NCBI GenBank assembly: GCA_958428545.1
Contig: CAUAGM010000002.1
Span: 124,001-188,000, forward strand
Length of the DNA stretch: 64,000 nt
Direction of reading: 5' to 3'
Origin: an uncultured Arcanobacterium sp.
GTDB lineage: Bacteria; Actinomycetota; Actinomycetes; Actinomycetales; Actinomycetaceae
Of this stretch, positions 50,534 through 60,215 are shown one piece after another; position 1 is the stretch's first letter, and every line of letters starts with the position of its first letter. The notes beneath the pieces were generated by a model. It ran no database searches, was not told the DNA's origin, and worked only from the letters and a program-made list of their open reading frames with translations. Position numbers and translations under genes: made by a program.

Positions 50534-50606
50534 AACTTTTACGCGCAAGCCTTAACTTTTACGCGTAACCCCTATTTTGGAGCAAACGCGCGATTTTTGG
50601 AGCAAA
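50534..50606. repeat. Two pairs of 12-bp direct repeats with 20-bp period
   Basis: AACTTTTACGCG at 50534-50545 and 50554-50565; TTTTGGAGCAAA at 50575-50586 and 50595-50606. Each pair has a 20-bp period (about two helical turns). Located between the recombinase and ssrA terminators, so a candidate recombinase-binding or attachment region. Confidence 0.55.
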
Positions 50607-50610
50607 AAGG

Positions 50611-50654
50611 CAAAATAAAACCTGCTGGCGCGAAATTGTATCAACACCAGCAGG
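50611..50654 (-). terminator. ssrA terminator
   Basis: Read on the minus strand, CCTGCTGG (50654-50647) pairs with CCAGCAGG (50628-50621), followed by TTTTATTTT. It follows the tmRNA end by 8 bases and appears intact, so insertion did not remove it. Confidence 0.8.
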
Positions 50655-50661
50655 CAGTTAG

Positions 50662-51039
50662 TGGAGCTGGGGAGAATTGAACTCCCGTCCGATAATGCAA
50701 AACTCAAGCCTTCTCCGAGTGCAGTTTGCTAAGCGATATTTTCGGCTCGGGCACTCACGCAAACAAGTTGCCCACAAACCTAGTTAGCTAAAAGTCGTAT
50801 GCGAGCCACTAACAAGCTCGCGAACCAGTGGCTTATAAAAACGACGCCGCGAATCCCACCCATAAGCATGGCGGGTGCGACGGACTTCATTTAAGTGCGC
50901 TCGCGCAATCAGGCAGCGAGGGCGAAGTCAGACTTCTGCTTATTGGCAGTTATTTTTTCGCACCGAGTTTTAAGAGATCACCGTGCGTTCTCTACTCGCT
51001 TCTCTTCAGCAGTCATTACCGTCGAAACCGATCAGCCCC
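50662..51039 (-). ncRNA. ssrA: tmRNA (transfer-messenger RNA)
   Basis: 378 bases. 5' end GGGGCTGATCGGTTTCGAC (51039 downward) and 3' T-arm/acceptor GGGAGTTCAATTCTCCC then CAGCTCCA (to 50662); GGGGCUG pairs with CAGCUCC. The tag reading frame (50947-50909) reads ANKQKSDFALAA then TGA, with the ALAA end recognised by ClpXP-type proteases. The bases after CAGCTCCA are CTA, so the terminal CCA is not encoded and must be added. It rescues stalled ribosomes. Its 3' end faces the prophage. Confidence 0.95.
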
Positions 51040-51266
51040 ATATGAAATTTTCATTCAACAATGCTGCTTTTCCGTCAGCTTATACTAATTTCCAATAGTA
51101 TTCGTGACGCCAGAGCAACAACTAACACGAGCTTGCTGAACGTCTTCCACTAGCAACAGCATTATTTGTGACGCACAACTTGCTCAGTCTCAAAATTTTA
51201 GCACACTCTCATTTTTAGCGCAATCACTACCTTTTGTAGAACATTTTCTTCTTTTTATTACTCGTA
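51040..51266. other. Intergenic region upstream of ssrA
   Basis: A/T-rich, must hold the ssrA promoter (minus strand); I cannot fix its -35/-10 boxes. No gene seen. Confidence 0.4.
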
Positions 51267-51665
51267 CTATTCGCAAGCTTCACCCTGCTCGCTACACTCA
51301 CGCTGCGCTGATTTCAACGAACATAGATGAATCGTCGTGCCTATAGCAATAACTACCAGCAGCACAACAAGCCATATTTTTTCACGTAGCAGCCACATAC
51401 ATATTCCCATACCCAGCCACATTACAATAAGTGTGCGCCCTTTATTTGCGACAGTCATCTCATGGTTGTAGTAATCGCGAAGATATTGACCAAAAATTCG
51501 ATGATTAAACAGATAATTATGCCAGCGCTCAGAGCTTCCAGCAAAGAAAAAACCAGCAAGTAAGAGAAACGGAGTTGTCGGTAGTACAGGCAAGAAAACA
51601 CCCAAAAAGGCAAGACCCGTAAAAATAAAGCCCAAGGCGCAAAAAATTGCTTTTTTAAGCCTCAA
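51267..51665 (-). CDS. DUF454 (YbaN) family membrane protein
   Basis: 132 aa from a TTG at 51665 placed 8 bases after AGGAGGGG; a longer ATG version (51686) would overlap that RBS. Features GVFLPVLPTTPFLLLAGFFF, SERWHNYLFNHRIFGQYLRD and two C-terminal membrane segments are typical of DUF454. An inner-membrane protein of unknown function. Host gene, between ssrA and a long empty region. Confidence 0.82.
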   Translation of the reverse strand: MRLKKAIFCALGFIFTGLAFLGVFLPVLPTTPFLLLAGFFFAGSSERWHNYLFNHRIFGQYLRDYYNHEMTVANKGRTLIVMWLGMGICMWLLREKIWLVVLLVVIAIGTTIHLCSLKSAQRECSEQGEACE

Positions 51666-52834
51666 CTGCGCCCCTCCTCTCATCACTTATTGACGATCGA
51701 ATTACTTTTCTCAGCGAGAAGCCCCAGATGGAGCCTAGAGAGCCAAGCAAAAGCTCTAATCAAAATCTTAACCATTAGGCTACCCTAAGCACGAATAGGC
51801 TCAAAATGGATAGGTAAAATTCTACACATCGAGTTTCACAGGTCAATTTTTCCCCAGGTCTATCCAGCGCATTAGCAATACAGAACAACACCAACCCCGC
51901 CTTACGAATAAGAGAAATTATTTATATTTAAAATTCACTCCCCCTCCAATAATTGCTCTACATCGAGATACATGAGAGTTAAGTTAAGTTAATTTAAGTT
52001 AAGTTAAGTTAAGTTAGATCTAAACCAAGTTAAACTAAACCAAATGCACGCTATACAAATCACACCAAAGCAAACTAAAAGTACGCTAGAGTGCATTAGA
52101 CCAAAATAAACCTAGACTAGCCAGTAAGATTACGCTCACGAAAATGCACAAAGCTAACACCGATCTCACCTCAGCCACACAGCTTCCAATGATTTCACGC
52201 ATCAAATTTCTTTATATTTTGCAAGCAGAAATCTGAAGCATCACTCTATCCACGTGTAAAACCAGCAAAAGAAATAAGAAGGATCGTTATCCTATAAAGA
52301 CAAAACCAACAGAGTTAAACCAAAAAGCCCCATAAAGACTATACGCACCAGCTCTGCATCATAGTAATTATTGCCACTATCACAGAATCAAGCTTGCTCC
52401 AGCCAAACTATAAACGCCGCGCAAAACAGATTCCCTGAGTGCCCCCCTAGGCAAATCAAACGCATACGAAAATTTATCGGCAGGCATACCGCAGGCATAG
52501 ACATATCTACCACTTCTCCCCACAGCAAAGAGGCATCTCGCGCTGACGTTGTTTTGCCGTCTCAGTACACCCCTCCCCACAGCAAGGAGGAATCTTGCCG
52601 CACAGCAAACTAAAAATGCACCGACCGCACCGACCGCCCCCACAAAAAAGGAATTACTGAAAATACACATATATGCAATACATCCCCTGCAGAAAGATAC
52701 AGCTCACTGGAGTCGCACTCTATAAACACAACAAAATCCTCACTCAATAATGCCCCTAGCATCAACATTTTCTGCGCACCTCGGAATATCCTTAGAGAGT
52801 ACATTTATTTTCTCAACTGATTTCAGGAGACCCC
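51666..52834. repeat. Long A/T-rich intergenic region with tandem AAGTT repeats
   Basis: About 1.17 kb without a convincing gene. A tandem of the pentamer AAGTT/GTTAA (about 8 units, 51977-52016) is followed by degenerate AAACTAAAC-like units. CTCCCCACAGCAA-AGGAGG-type copies recur at about 52517 and 52569. Short frames here have no RBS or homology and are ignored. It holds the fumarase promoter near its right end. Confidence 0.55.
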
Positions 52835-54514
52835 ATGGCAGAAGTGAAATATAAAGATATGCTCCCTATAGGGCCAGATAAAACGCAGTACCGCCTGCTC
52901 ACACGTGAGGGCGTGCACGTGGTTGAAGGTCCTGACGGCACAAAGTTTCTCAAAATCGACGAGAGTGCGCTCACACTTCTTTCTGAGACCGCATATCACG
53001 ATATTTCTTTTTACCTGCGCACAGAACACCTCAAGCAGGTAGCAAAAATTATTGACGACCCCCAAGCGTCACCAAATGACCGTTTCGTAGCAAAAACGCT
53101 CTTGCGTAACGCAAATATCGCAGCTGATGGAGTGCTCCCTATGTGCCAAGACACAGGCACAGCAATTATTAAAGGCGAACGCGGTCAGCATGTGCTCACA
53201 GACGGAGTAGATGAAAAGCCTCTTTCCCAAGGCGTACAAAATGCCTACGAAAAACTCAATTTGCGCTACTCGCAAAATGCGCCGCTAACGATGTATGAAG
53301 AGAAAAATACTGGCACTAATCTTCCTGCCCAAATAGAACTCTATGCAAACACTGAGCACGGGCACGAAATGGACTACCACTTCCTATTTATGGCTAAAGG
53401 TGGAGGAAGCGCAAATAAGAGCTATCTCTATCAGATGACGAAAGCTATTCTCAACCCTGATTCGATGATGCCATTTTTGGAAGAGAAGATCCGCTCTCTT
53501 GGCACAGCAGCCTGCCCTCCCTACCATTTGGCAATCGTCATCGGCGGCACGAGCGCAGAATTCGCTCTCAAAACGGCGAAATACGCTTCCGCACACTATC
53601 TCGATGAACTGCCTAGGCAAGGCGGAGAAGAAGGCTATGGTTTCCGCGATCATGATATGGAAGAAGCCGTGCTGGATCTCACCCGCAAGATCGGCATTGG
53701 CGCACAGTTTGGCGGCAAATATTTCTGCCACGATGTGCGAGTGATTCGCCTCCCTCGCCACGGTGCTTCCCTCCCCGTTGCTATCGCCGTCAGCTGCTCA
53801 GCAGACCGCCAGTGCAAAGCAAAGATCACCCCCGAAGGCGTCTTTATCGAACAACTCGAATTTAACCCCGGGCAGTTCCTGCCGGCGACGACGGATGCAG
53901 AAATCGGACACACAGAGGGTGACGCCGTCGTCAAGATCGACCTCAACCGCCCAATGGACGAGGTACGCGCCGAGCTGACACGCTACCCTATCAAAACTCG
54001 TCTTTCTCTCACTGGCACGATTATCGTGGCACGCGATATTGCCCACGCAAAAATTCGCGAGCGCATCGAGCATGGCAAAGGAATGCCTCAGTATCTTAAA
54101 GACCACCCAGTTTACTATGCTGGACCTGCTAAAACCCCAGAGGGCAAGCCTTCTGGCTCTTTCGGACCAACAACTGCTGGGCGCATGGATCCATATGTTG
54201 ATCTCTTCCAAAGCCTCGGTGGATCAATGGTCATGCTTGCCAAAGGCAATCGTTCCCAACAAGTGACGGATGCCTGCCAGAAGTATGGCGGTTTTTATCT
54301 AGGTTCGATTGGAGGCCCAGCAGCCCAGCTTGCCGAAGACTGCATTAAACACGTTGAGCTGCTCGAATATCCAGAACTCGGCATGGAAGCCGTATGGAAA
54401 ATCGAAGTAGAAGATTTCCCAGCCTTTATTGTAGTTGATGATAAGGGTAACGATTTCTTCGCCCATTCGCAGGAAGTCAGCATTACCCTCGGCAAAAAGC
54501 CGTGCCAAGGATAA
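52835..54514 (+). CDS. Fumarate hydratase, class I (iron-sulfur)
   Basis: 559 aa, full-length two-domain class I enzyme (alpha and beta parts fused). Cluster Cys ligands in LPMCQDTGTA, CPPYHLAIVIGGTSAE and SCSADRQCKA. C-terminal domain GTIIVARDIAHAKIRERIEH, SGSFGPTTAGRMDPYVDLFQ and MLAKGNRSQQV. It interconverts fumarate and malate with a [4Fe-4S] cluster in the cytoplasm. RBS CAGGAGACC. Monocistronic: a long empty region upstream, terminator downstream. Confidence 0.95.
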   Translation: MAEVKYKDMLPIGPDKTQYRLLTREGVHVVEGPDGTKFLKIDESALTLLSETAYHDISFYLRTEHLKQVAKIIDDPQASPNDRFVAKTLLRNANIAADGVLPMCQDTGTAIIKGERGQHVLTDGVDEKPLSQGVQNAYEKLNLRYSQNAPLTMYEEKNTGTNLPAQIELYANTEHGHEMDYHFLFMAKGGGSANKSYLYQMTKAILNPDSMMPFLEEKIRSLGTAACPPYHLAIVIGGTSAEFALKTAKYASAHYLDELPRQGGEEGYGFRDHDMEEAVLDLTRKIGIGAQFGGKYFCHDVRVIRLPRHGASLPVAIAVSCSADRQCKAKITPEGVFIEQLEFNPGQFLPATTDAEIGHTEGDAVVKIDLNRPMDEVRAELTRYPIKTRLSLTGTIIVARDIAHAKIRERIEHGKGMPQYLKDHPVYYAGPAKTPEGKPSGSFGPTTAGRMDPYVDLFQSLGGSMVMLAKGNRSQQVTDACQKYGGFYLGSIGGPAAQLAEDCIKHVELLEYPELGMEAVWKIEVEDFPAFIVVDDKGNDFFAHSQEVSITLGKKPCQG

Positions 54515-54555
54515 AATACGGATCTAAGGCGTAAACAAACTATTCAAGCGCAGCC

Positions 54556-54620
54556 GTAGCCCTAGAGTGAGGAGACCAGCAATAGCTGAAATATTTCCTC
54601 ATTCTAGGGCTACATTTTGT
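54556..54620 (+). terminator. Fumarase terminator
   Basis: An 18-bp stem (54556-54573 with 54596-54613, one G-U) followed by ATTTTG. A strong hairpin 40 bases after the fumarase stop. Confidence 0.8.
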
Positions 54621-54991
54621 ATACACCGTACACTCACACAGCAGATGCCCACGCAGCAAAGCAGCGGCACGTGAGATCTAAAGCCACAATAGCCAAGCGC
54701 CTCAGCCTACTTTATTCAGTACGTGTCGATCTGCATTATTCAGTGCCTGCGACCTGCCTTATTCAGAGCGTTTCGGCACTAATACGTTTCCGATGCTCCG
54801 CATACTGAAATGCTCAACACACTTTCTACACCCAACGCATTTCCGACACTATCTACACTGATCCGACGCTCCCTACACTGAGGCACTCCGCACACTGAAA
54901 CAGTTGATACACTTTCAGCACTCCGCGCACTGAAACGCTCCACGTGCTCATCCAATAATTAGCTAAGCCGCGGAGAAAACAAAAAGGAAGT
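54621..54991. repeat. Degenerate CACTGA-type repeats
   Basis: Between the fumarase terminator and the end of the GuaB-like gene there is no gene. From about 54770, short variants of CTACACTGA, CGCACTGAAAC and TTTCAGCACTCC recur. Similar degenerate repeats fill other host gaps (57700, 63580). Confidence 0.5.
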
Positions 54992-56107
54992 TTACCCTCT
55001 GCCCGTGACTATGCCGACACGCTGAAATTCTTTAACGTCCGAGTAGCCCGTCATTGCCATTGCCTGCTTGAGTGCACCCACAAAATTAGTAGTACCCGCG
55101 GAATTGAGGGAAGGACCGTTAATAATCTGCTCCAGCATACCTGCCTGCTCTACTTGCGCACGCTCACCGCGCAGTAAATGACGATTATAGGCTTCATTTC
55201 CCCAGTGGTATCCTCGCCCAGGCGCATCAATTGCTCGAGCTAACGCAGTTCCCAACATAACGGCATCAGCACCGCACGCAATTGCGCGAATCATATCACC
55301 AGAGGTACTCACCTGCCCATCGGCAATTACCTGCACGTAGCGTCCGCCTGTTTCATCCATATATTCGCGGCGAGCAGCAGCAACTGATGCCACGGCAGTT
55401 GCCATTGGCACAGCAACTCCAATTGTGCGGCGGTTAGCGCTTGTCGCTCCTCCGCCAAAACCAGCAAGCACGCCTGCAGCTCCTGTACGCATCAAATGAA
55501 GTGCGGCTTGATAAGACGCTACACCGCCCACGATTACTGGCACATCAAGATCATAAATAAATCGTTTCAGATTGAGCGGCTCACGGTTGGAACTCACGTG
55601 CTCAGCGCTGACCGTAGTTCCGCGAATCACAAAAAGATCAACGCCAGCATCAACAACTGTTTTCCAGTATTCTTGCGTACGTGCAGGAGACAACGCTCCA
55701 GCAACCGTCACGCCTGCATCACGAATTTCGGCAAGGCGATCGACGATCAAACGTGGTTTTATAGGCTCGTTGTATATCTCTTGCATACGCGCATGCACGC
55801 CTTCATCTGGTAGGCGCGCAATCTCATCGAGCAGTGGCTCTGGATCGTCATAACGAGTCCACACGCCTTCCAAATCCAATACGCCAAGCAACCCCATACG
55901 TCCGAGCGTAATAGCTGTAGCCGGAGACGTCACCGAATCCATAGGAGCACCAATAATCGGCGCTTCTAGCAGATAGGCATCGAGCTGCCAGGCAGTGCTG
56001 ACGTCTGCAGCGTCTCGAGTTCGGCGTGAGGGGACGATAGCGATATCGTCAAAACTAAAGCCAACTCTCGCCAAACGTCCTTTTCCAATTTCAACTTCAT
56101 TACTCAT
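54992..56107 (-). CDS. guaB3: GuaB3-type IMP dehydrogenase family protein
   Basis: 371 aa from ATG 56107 (MSNEVEIGKGRLARVGFSFD); the frame is open further upstream but the length then exceeds the family. TIM-barrel IMPDH/GMPR core without CBS domains: FDDIAIVPSRRTRD, GAPMDSVTSPATA, VIGGT-like VPVIVGGVASYQAAL, VIADGQVSTSGDM and AVMLGTALARA. The Cys-containing active loop of true IMPDH (SICTT) is not obvious, as expected for this actinobacterial branch. Its reaction is still debated; a recent view is GMP reduction. No clear RBS, so possibly leaderless. Confidence 0.82.
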   Translation of the reverse strand: MSNEVEIGKGRLARVGFSFDDIAIVPSRRTRDAADVSTAWQLDAYLLEAPIIGAPMDSVTSPATAITLGRMGLLGVLDLEGVWTRYDDPEPLLDEIARLPDEGVHARMQEIYNEPIKPRLIVDRLAEIRDAGVTVAGALSPARTQEYWKTVVDAGVDLFVIRGTTVSAEHVSSNREPLNLKRFIYDLDVPVIVGGVASYQAALHLMRTGAAGVLAGFGGGATSANRRTIGVAVPMATAVASVAAARREYMDETGGRYVQVIADGQVSTSGDMIRAIACGADAVMLGTALARAIDAPGRGYHWGNEAYNRHLLRGERAQVEQAGMLEQIINGPSLNSAGTTNFVGALKQAMAMTGYSDVKEFQRVGIVTGRG

Positions 56108-56222
56108 AGCACAATAATAATGCACCCAGCCACGGTAGGAGCGAAAGAATCCGCATCCTTCCCGAGCTGAGTGCATTATCAAAGATCCTCACGATAGAAA
56201 AGATCCACACAGTAGAAAATAT

Positions 56223-56648
56223 CTAGCGCAATAGATCTGCTTTTGTCTCGCAGTAAAGGCAACGATATAAGCGCTCTTGCGGATTCGAAAGCGTAAAAAC
56301 GTGCGCTAGCTCCTGCTCAACGGAGGTAATACACCGCGGATTTTTGCAGGTAATCACATCGGTTAAAGTTTCAGGAAGTGCGAGTGTACGCTTTTGCACA
56401 ACTTCTTTCTCTCGAATAACGTTCACAGTGGCGCTAGGATCAACATAACCGACCAGATCGAGGTTCACGGGAACGTTTGCATCAATTTTAATAATATCTT
56501 TCTTCCCTATTTTCCTGCTGGGAACCCGCTGTATAACTGCCACCGAAGCATCAAGTTCATCAAGTTTCATCAGTTCATAAAGCCGCATAGCACGGCCGGC
56601 TTTAATGTGATCGATCACCACTCCATCGCGAATCGAATTGACGTTCAT
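56223..56648 (-). CDS. pyrI: Aspartate carbamoyltransferase regulatory chain
   Basis: 141 aa. N-terminal allosteric domain (IDHIKAGRAMRLYELMKL) and zinc domain with CKNPRC and CLYC, the four Cys that hold zinc and contact PyrB. It binds CTP/ATP to control carbamoyl aspartate synthesis. It overlaps pyrB by 4 bases and ends the cluster. Confidence 0.95.
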   Translation of the reverse strand: MNVNSIRDGVVIDHIKAGRAMRLYELMKLDELDASVAVIQRVPSRKIGKKDIIKIDANVPVNLDLVGYVDPSATVNVIREKEVVQKRTLALPETLTDVITCKNPRCITSVEQELAHVFTLSNPQERLYRCLYCETKADLLR

Positions 56649-57610
56649 CGAAGTATGCTCCCTTCAAGCTGCCCTGCCTCAACAAGTAATTTCAAAATTA
56701 ATGCCATGCGCATATATTTTCCGTTGAGAACTTGCTCAAAATACTTTGCGCGAGGATCGTCATCAATTGCGACGGAAATCTCGTTTACGCGCGGAAGAGG
56801 ATGAAGCACAATTGCGTCTTTCTTAGCCAGTTTCATCTTCTCCGGCGTCAAAATATATGTATCTCGCAACCGCAGATAATCCTCTTCGTTGAAGAAGCGT
56901 TCACGCTGCACACGAGTCATGTAAATCACGTCTAACTCTGGTATTACTTCCTCTAGGGAAGAGGTCTGCACATACGCAATCCCCTGCCGTTCAAGCGTTC
57001 CTTTCTTCACGTAGCTCGGCAGCTTAAGCTCGTCAGGAGAAATAAGGACAAACTTATTTCCTGTATAGCGGCTCATCGCCTCGATAAGGGAGTGAACTGT
57101 GCGTCCAAATTTCAGATCGCCCACTAGCCCAATCGTCAAATGCGAAAAATCGCCTTTATGCCGATGAATCGTCAAAAGATCAGCAAGAGTCTGAGTCGGG
57201 TGCGCATGCCCGCCGTCACCGCCATTAATCACAGGAATCGACGCATTGTTTGCTGCCACAAGTGCAGAGCCTTCTTTGGGATGACGCATAGCAATAATAT
57301 CTGCGTAGCATGAAACAGTTTTTGCAGTATCGGCAACGGATTCGCCCTTGCTGGTTGAACTGCTGGCCCCGCTGCTCACCGACAGCACGTTTCCGCCAAG
57401 CTCATACATTGCCGCTTCAAAACTCAAGCGCGTGCGAGTAGAAGGCTCAAAAAAGAGCGTCGCCAATTTCTTTCCTGCGCATATATGCGCATATTTTTCT
57501 GGCGAAGCGATAATATCTTCTGCTGTTGCAATGAGAGAATATAGCTCATCAACTGAGAGGTTGAGAATATCGATCACACTGCGCGGCCGCGATACCGACC
57601 TTATATTCAT
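56645..57610 (-). CDS. pyrB: Aspartate carbamoyltransferase catalytic chain
   Basis: 321 aa. Carbamoyl phosphate site FFEPSTRTRLSFEAA, then HPTQTLADLLTI and LHPLPRVNEIS near the end. It catalyses the committed step of pyrimidine synthesis and forms the class B enzyme with PyrI. RBS AAAGGAATCAG. It is separated from pyrE by about 240 bases, so it probably has its own promoter. Confidence 0.96.
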   Translation of the reverse strand: MNIRSVSRPRSVIDILNLSVDELYSLIATAEDIIASPEKYAHICAGKKLATLFFEPSTRTRLSFEAAMYELGGNVLSVSSGASSSTSKGESVADTAKTVSCYADIIAMRHPKEGSALVAANNASIPVINGGDGGHAHPTQTLADLLTIHRHKGDFSHLTIGLVGDLKFGRTVHSLIEAMSRYTGNKFVLISPDELKLPSYVKKGTLERQGIAYVQTSSLEEVIPELDVIYMTRVQRERFFNEEDYLRLRDTYILTPEKMKLAKKDAIVLHPLPRVNEISVAIDDDPRAKYFEQVLNGKYMRMALILKLLVEAGQLEGSILR

Positions 57611-57849
57611 TCTGATTCCTTTCTATCGTTTGAATCTGTATCCATAAAAAACAAAGAGAAATTTCGCACTACCCAAATTTTTTGTTCTCACAGTATCGAT
57701 ACAGCAGCGCCTCACTTTTACATTACTAGCGCCTCACTCTTGCCTTTACCAGCACACCGCTGCTGGCACCTCACCAACGCACACTAGCACCCCACTAGCA
57801 CACCGACGCTGTACCACCGCTGCTGTACCAACGCTAAAACCGCCTCCTA
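57611..57849. repeat. Gap between pyrE and pyrB with short repeats
   Basis: 239 bases without a gene. Degenerate repeats of CTAGCAC-C and CACCGCTGCTG units. A terminator for pyrE or a promoter for pyrB (minus strand) should lie here but cannot be fixed. Confidence 0.45.
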
Positions 57850-58491
57850 TCAGAGCAGATTCACCCAACTTTCATCTGACGGGTCAGCTCGAAAAGCAAG
57901 CAAGCGCGGCACATCTTCCTGTGCGATATACCCATGCTGAGCGGCAAGCTGCACAACTGTATCAAAATCGGTAAGCGAATGATGAGTAACCTTAGCAGCA
58001 GCGAGACGATCAAGCCCTTTGCGCATTCCATAGGTGAAAATTGAGACGATACCGAGCACCTCGGCACCAGCTTCACGCAATACGTTTACTGTTTCAATCA
58101 CAGAACCAGCCGTAGAGATAAGATCTTCTACTACCACTACTTTGGCACCAGCTTTCAGCTCGCCTTCAATCTGATTGCCGCGCCCATGATCTTTTGCGCC
58201 TGAACGCACATACCCCATCGGCAGGTTCATAATGTGCGCGCTGATAGCAGCATGCGCGATTCCAGCAGTTGCCGTACCCATGAGTACCTCAGCTTCGGGA
58301 TAGAATTGTTGAATCAGGTATGCCAGCCCATGTTCTACGTGGTCGCGCACCTGAGGCGCAGTGAGAGTAAGCCTATTATCGGTATAGATCGGGCTTTTAA
58401 TTCCGCTCGCCCACGTGAATGGCTCGCTAGGGCGTAAAAACACCGCCTTAATTGCTAATAAATCGTGCGCAATTTGTTCATTCAATTCCAT
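57850..58491 (-). CDS. pyrE: Orotate phosphoribosyltransferase
   Basis: 213 aa. PRPP-binding motif VVVVEDLISTAGSVIE, plus FTWASGIKSPIYTDN and VRSGAKDHGRGNQIEG. It converts orotate and PRPP to OMP. RBS AAAGGAAAG. It follows pyrF by 54 bases on the minus strand. Confidence 0.96.
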   Translation of the reverse strand: MELNEQIAHDLLAIKAVFLRPSEPFTWASGIKSPIYTDNRLTLTAPQVRDHVEHGLAYLIQQFYPEAEVLMGTATAGIAHAAISAHIMNLPMGYVRSGAKDHGRGNQIEGELKAGAKVVVVEDLISTAGSVIETVNVLREAGAEVLGIVSIFTYGMRKGLDRLAAAKVTHHSLTDFDTVVQLAAQHGYIAQEDVPRLLAFRADPSDESWVNLL

Positions 58492-58545
58492 TTTTCTTTC
58501 CTTTCCATCAGCGCTTTTACTTCTGGTACCGCATTGGTACGCCCA

Positions 58546-59259
58546 TTAGCATTCCTTGCCAAGAAATTCGCCTATAGCTCTCTCATATGCCGCCACAGGA
58601 TCCGCCGCTTGAGTAATCGGACGCCCAACCACAATAAAATCACTGCCCAGCTCACGCGCACGAGCCGGGGTAGTGACCCTCTTTTGATCGCCTACTTCTC
58701 CATCTGCAAACCGCACGCCAGGCGTCACCGTCAAAAAATCTGCTCCGCATCGACTATGGACGCTCCCAGCTTCCAAAGGCGAGCAGACTACACCATCAAG
58801 CCCTGCAGCTTGTGCCCTGCTCGCGTAATGCATCACTACGTCGTCGATAGGCTCACGAATCAAAAGATCTCGCTCCATTGTTTCTTGATCTGTGCTTGTG
58901 AGCTGGGTGACGGCAATCAAGAGCGGACGCGTGCCATCTGAGCGCGTCAGCCCAGCAAGCGCCGCCTGCATCATTGCAGTGCCGCCAGCCGCATGGAGGT
59001 TACAAATATCCACATCAAGCCGAGAAAGCACACTCATAGCGCACTGCACTGTATGCGGAATATCGTGCAGCTTCAAATCGAGAAATATCTTGTGCCCGCG
59101 TGCTTTTATTTCCCTCACGATCTTTGGCCCTTCAGCATAATAAAGTTCCATGCCAATTTTTATGAAAGGTTTACGCTCGGAGGTTTCAAAAGCGCCGAGA
59201 AAATCACGAACCTGCTCAGCGTTTGAAAAATCGCATGCCACTATCACATCTTGTGCCAT
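58546..59259 (-). CDS. pyrF: Orotidine 5'-phosphate decarboxylase
   Basis: 237 aa. Catalytic DLKLHDIPHTV with KIGMELYYAEG before it and a late IVVGRPITQAADP phosphate site. It makes UMP from OMP. Short (bacterial PyrF) form. Overlaps pyrD by one base (stop/start TGATG). Confidence 0.96.
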   Translation of the reverse strand: MAQDVIVACDFSNAEQVRDFLGAFETSERKPFIKIGMELYYAEGPKIVREIKARGHKIFLDLKLHDIPHTVQCAMSVLSRLDVDICNLHAAGGTAMMQAALAGLTRSDGTRPLLIAVTQLTSTDQETMERDLLIREPIDDVVMHYASRAQAAGLDGVVCSPLEAGSVHSRCGADFLTVTPGVRFADGEVGDQKRVTTPARARELGSDFIVVGRPITQAADPVAAYERAIGEFLGKEC

Positions 59260-60215
59260 CAGTGAGCCACTCCAATCGTATCTTTGAGGTTATCTATTCC
59301 AAGTGCATCCATCTGCCGAGGCAGATCTGCCACAATTTCCAAGCTCGCATACGGACGCACAAGATTTGCTGTGCCTACTTGCACTGCCGAAGCTCCAGCC
59401 ATCATCATTTCGATTACGTCTCGCGCACAATTCACTCCTCCAATTCCCACCACAGGTATGTGAACTGCCCGCGAGACAATATCCACCATGCGAAGCGCCA
59501 CAGGAAAAATCGCCGGCCCTGAAAAGCCGCCGTCACGCCGTGCAATCACAGGCTGGCGAGTGCATAGATCTATTCGCTCGCCAAGAAGCGTATTGATGAG
59601 GCTGATTCCGTCTGCACCGGCTTCTTCGCAGGCGCACGCCATGCTGGCAATGTCTGTGACGTTGGGCGAAAGCTTCACAATAAGCGGGATCGTGACGGCG
59701 GCGCGCACAGCTCGCACAACTCTTGCGGCTTGATCGGGATCCTGCCCAAAAGAAATTCCCCCGCCGTGCACGTTCGGGCAGCTCACGTTGATTTCTAACC
59801 AGCCCACCTGAGGCTGAGCAGCTAGGGCAGTACCCACTCGCACATACTCCTCTATCGAAAAGCCGCTCACATTTGCCATAACGGGTTTATGAAAAACTGC
59901 ACGGAGAGCAGGAAGCTCCTGCTCTATTACCGCCTCTACTCCAGGATTTTGCAAACCCACGGAATTTATCATTCCGGCTGTGCATTCTGCGATGCGATGC
60001 TGTTCGTTTCCGAAGCGAGCTTCGCCCGTGGTGCCTTTGAAACTGAACGTGCCTAAGAGGTTGATATCGTAGAGTTTCGCAAATTCATATCCGAATCCAA
60101 ATGTGCCGCTCGCAGGAATAATCGGATTGTCTAGTTCGTGCCCGCAGAGAGTGACGGCGAGGCGACGGCTTGTATTGGCTTTTTCGGCTTGCGCTTCGAG
60201 CGCGTTTACTCCCAT
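59259..60215 (-). CDS. pyrD: Dihydroorotate dehydrogenase, class 1B catalytic subunit
   Basis: 318 aa. NPIIPASGTFGFGYEF at the start, catalytic Cys in INVSCPNVHGGGISFG (Cys of the class 1 enzymes), ISLINTLLGERIDL, and flavin-phosphate site VGIGGVNCARDVIEMMMAG. The class 1B assignment rests on the adjacent pyrK. NAD-linked oxidation of dihydroorotate in the cytoplasm. Overlaps pyrK by 10 bases. Confidence 0.95.
   Translation of the reverse strand: MGVNALEAQAEKANTSRRLAVTLCGHELDNPIIPASGTFGFGYEFAKLYDINLLGTFSFKGTTGEARFGNEQHRIAECTAGMINSVGLQNPGVEAVIEQELPALRAVFHKPVMANVSGFSIEEYVRVGTALAAQPQVGWLEINVSCPNVHGGGISFGQDPDQAARVVRAVRAAVTIPLIVKLSPNVTDIASMACACEEAGADGISLINTLLGERIDLCTRQPVIARRDGGFSGPAIFPVALRMVDIVSRAVHIPVVGIGGVNCARDVIEMMMAGASAVQVGTANLVRPYASLEIVADLPRQMDALGIDNLKDTIGVAH

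Noticed and set aside
52371..52613. 80-aa plus-strand frame in the host gap before fumarase
   Set aside because: No RBS, repeat-derived sequence and no recognisable motif.
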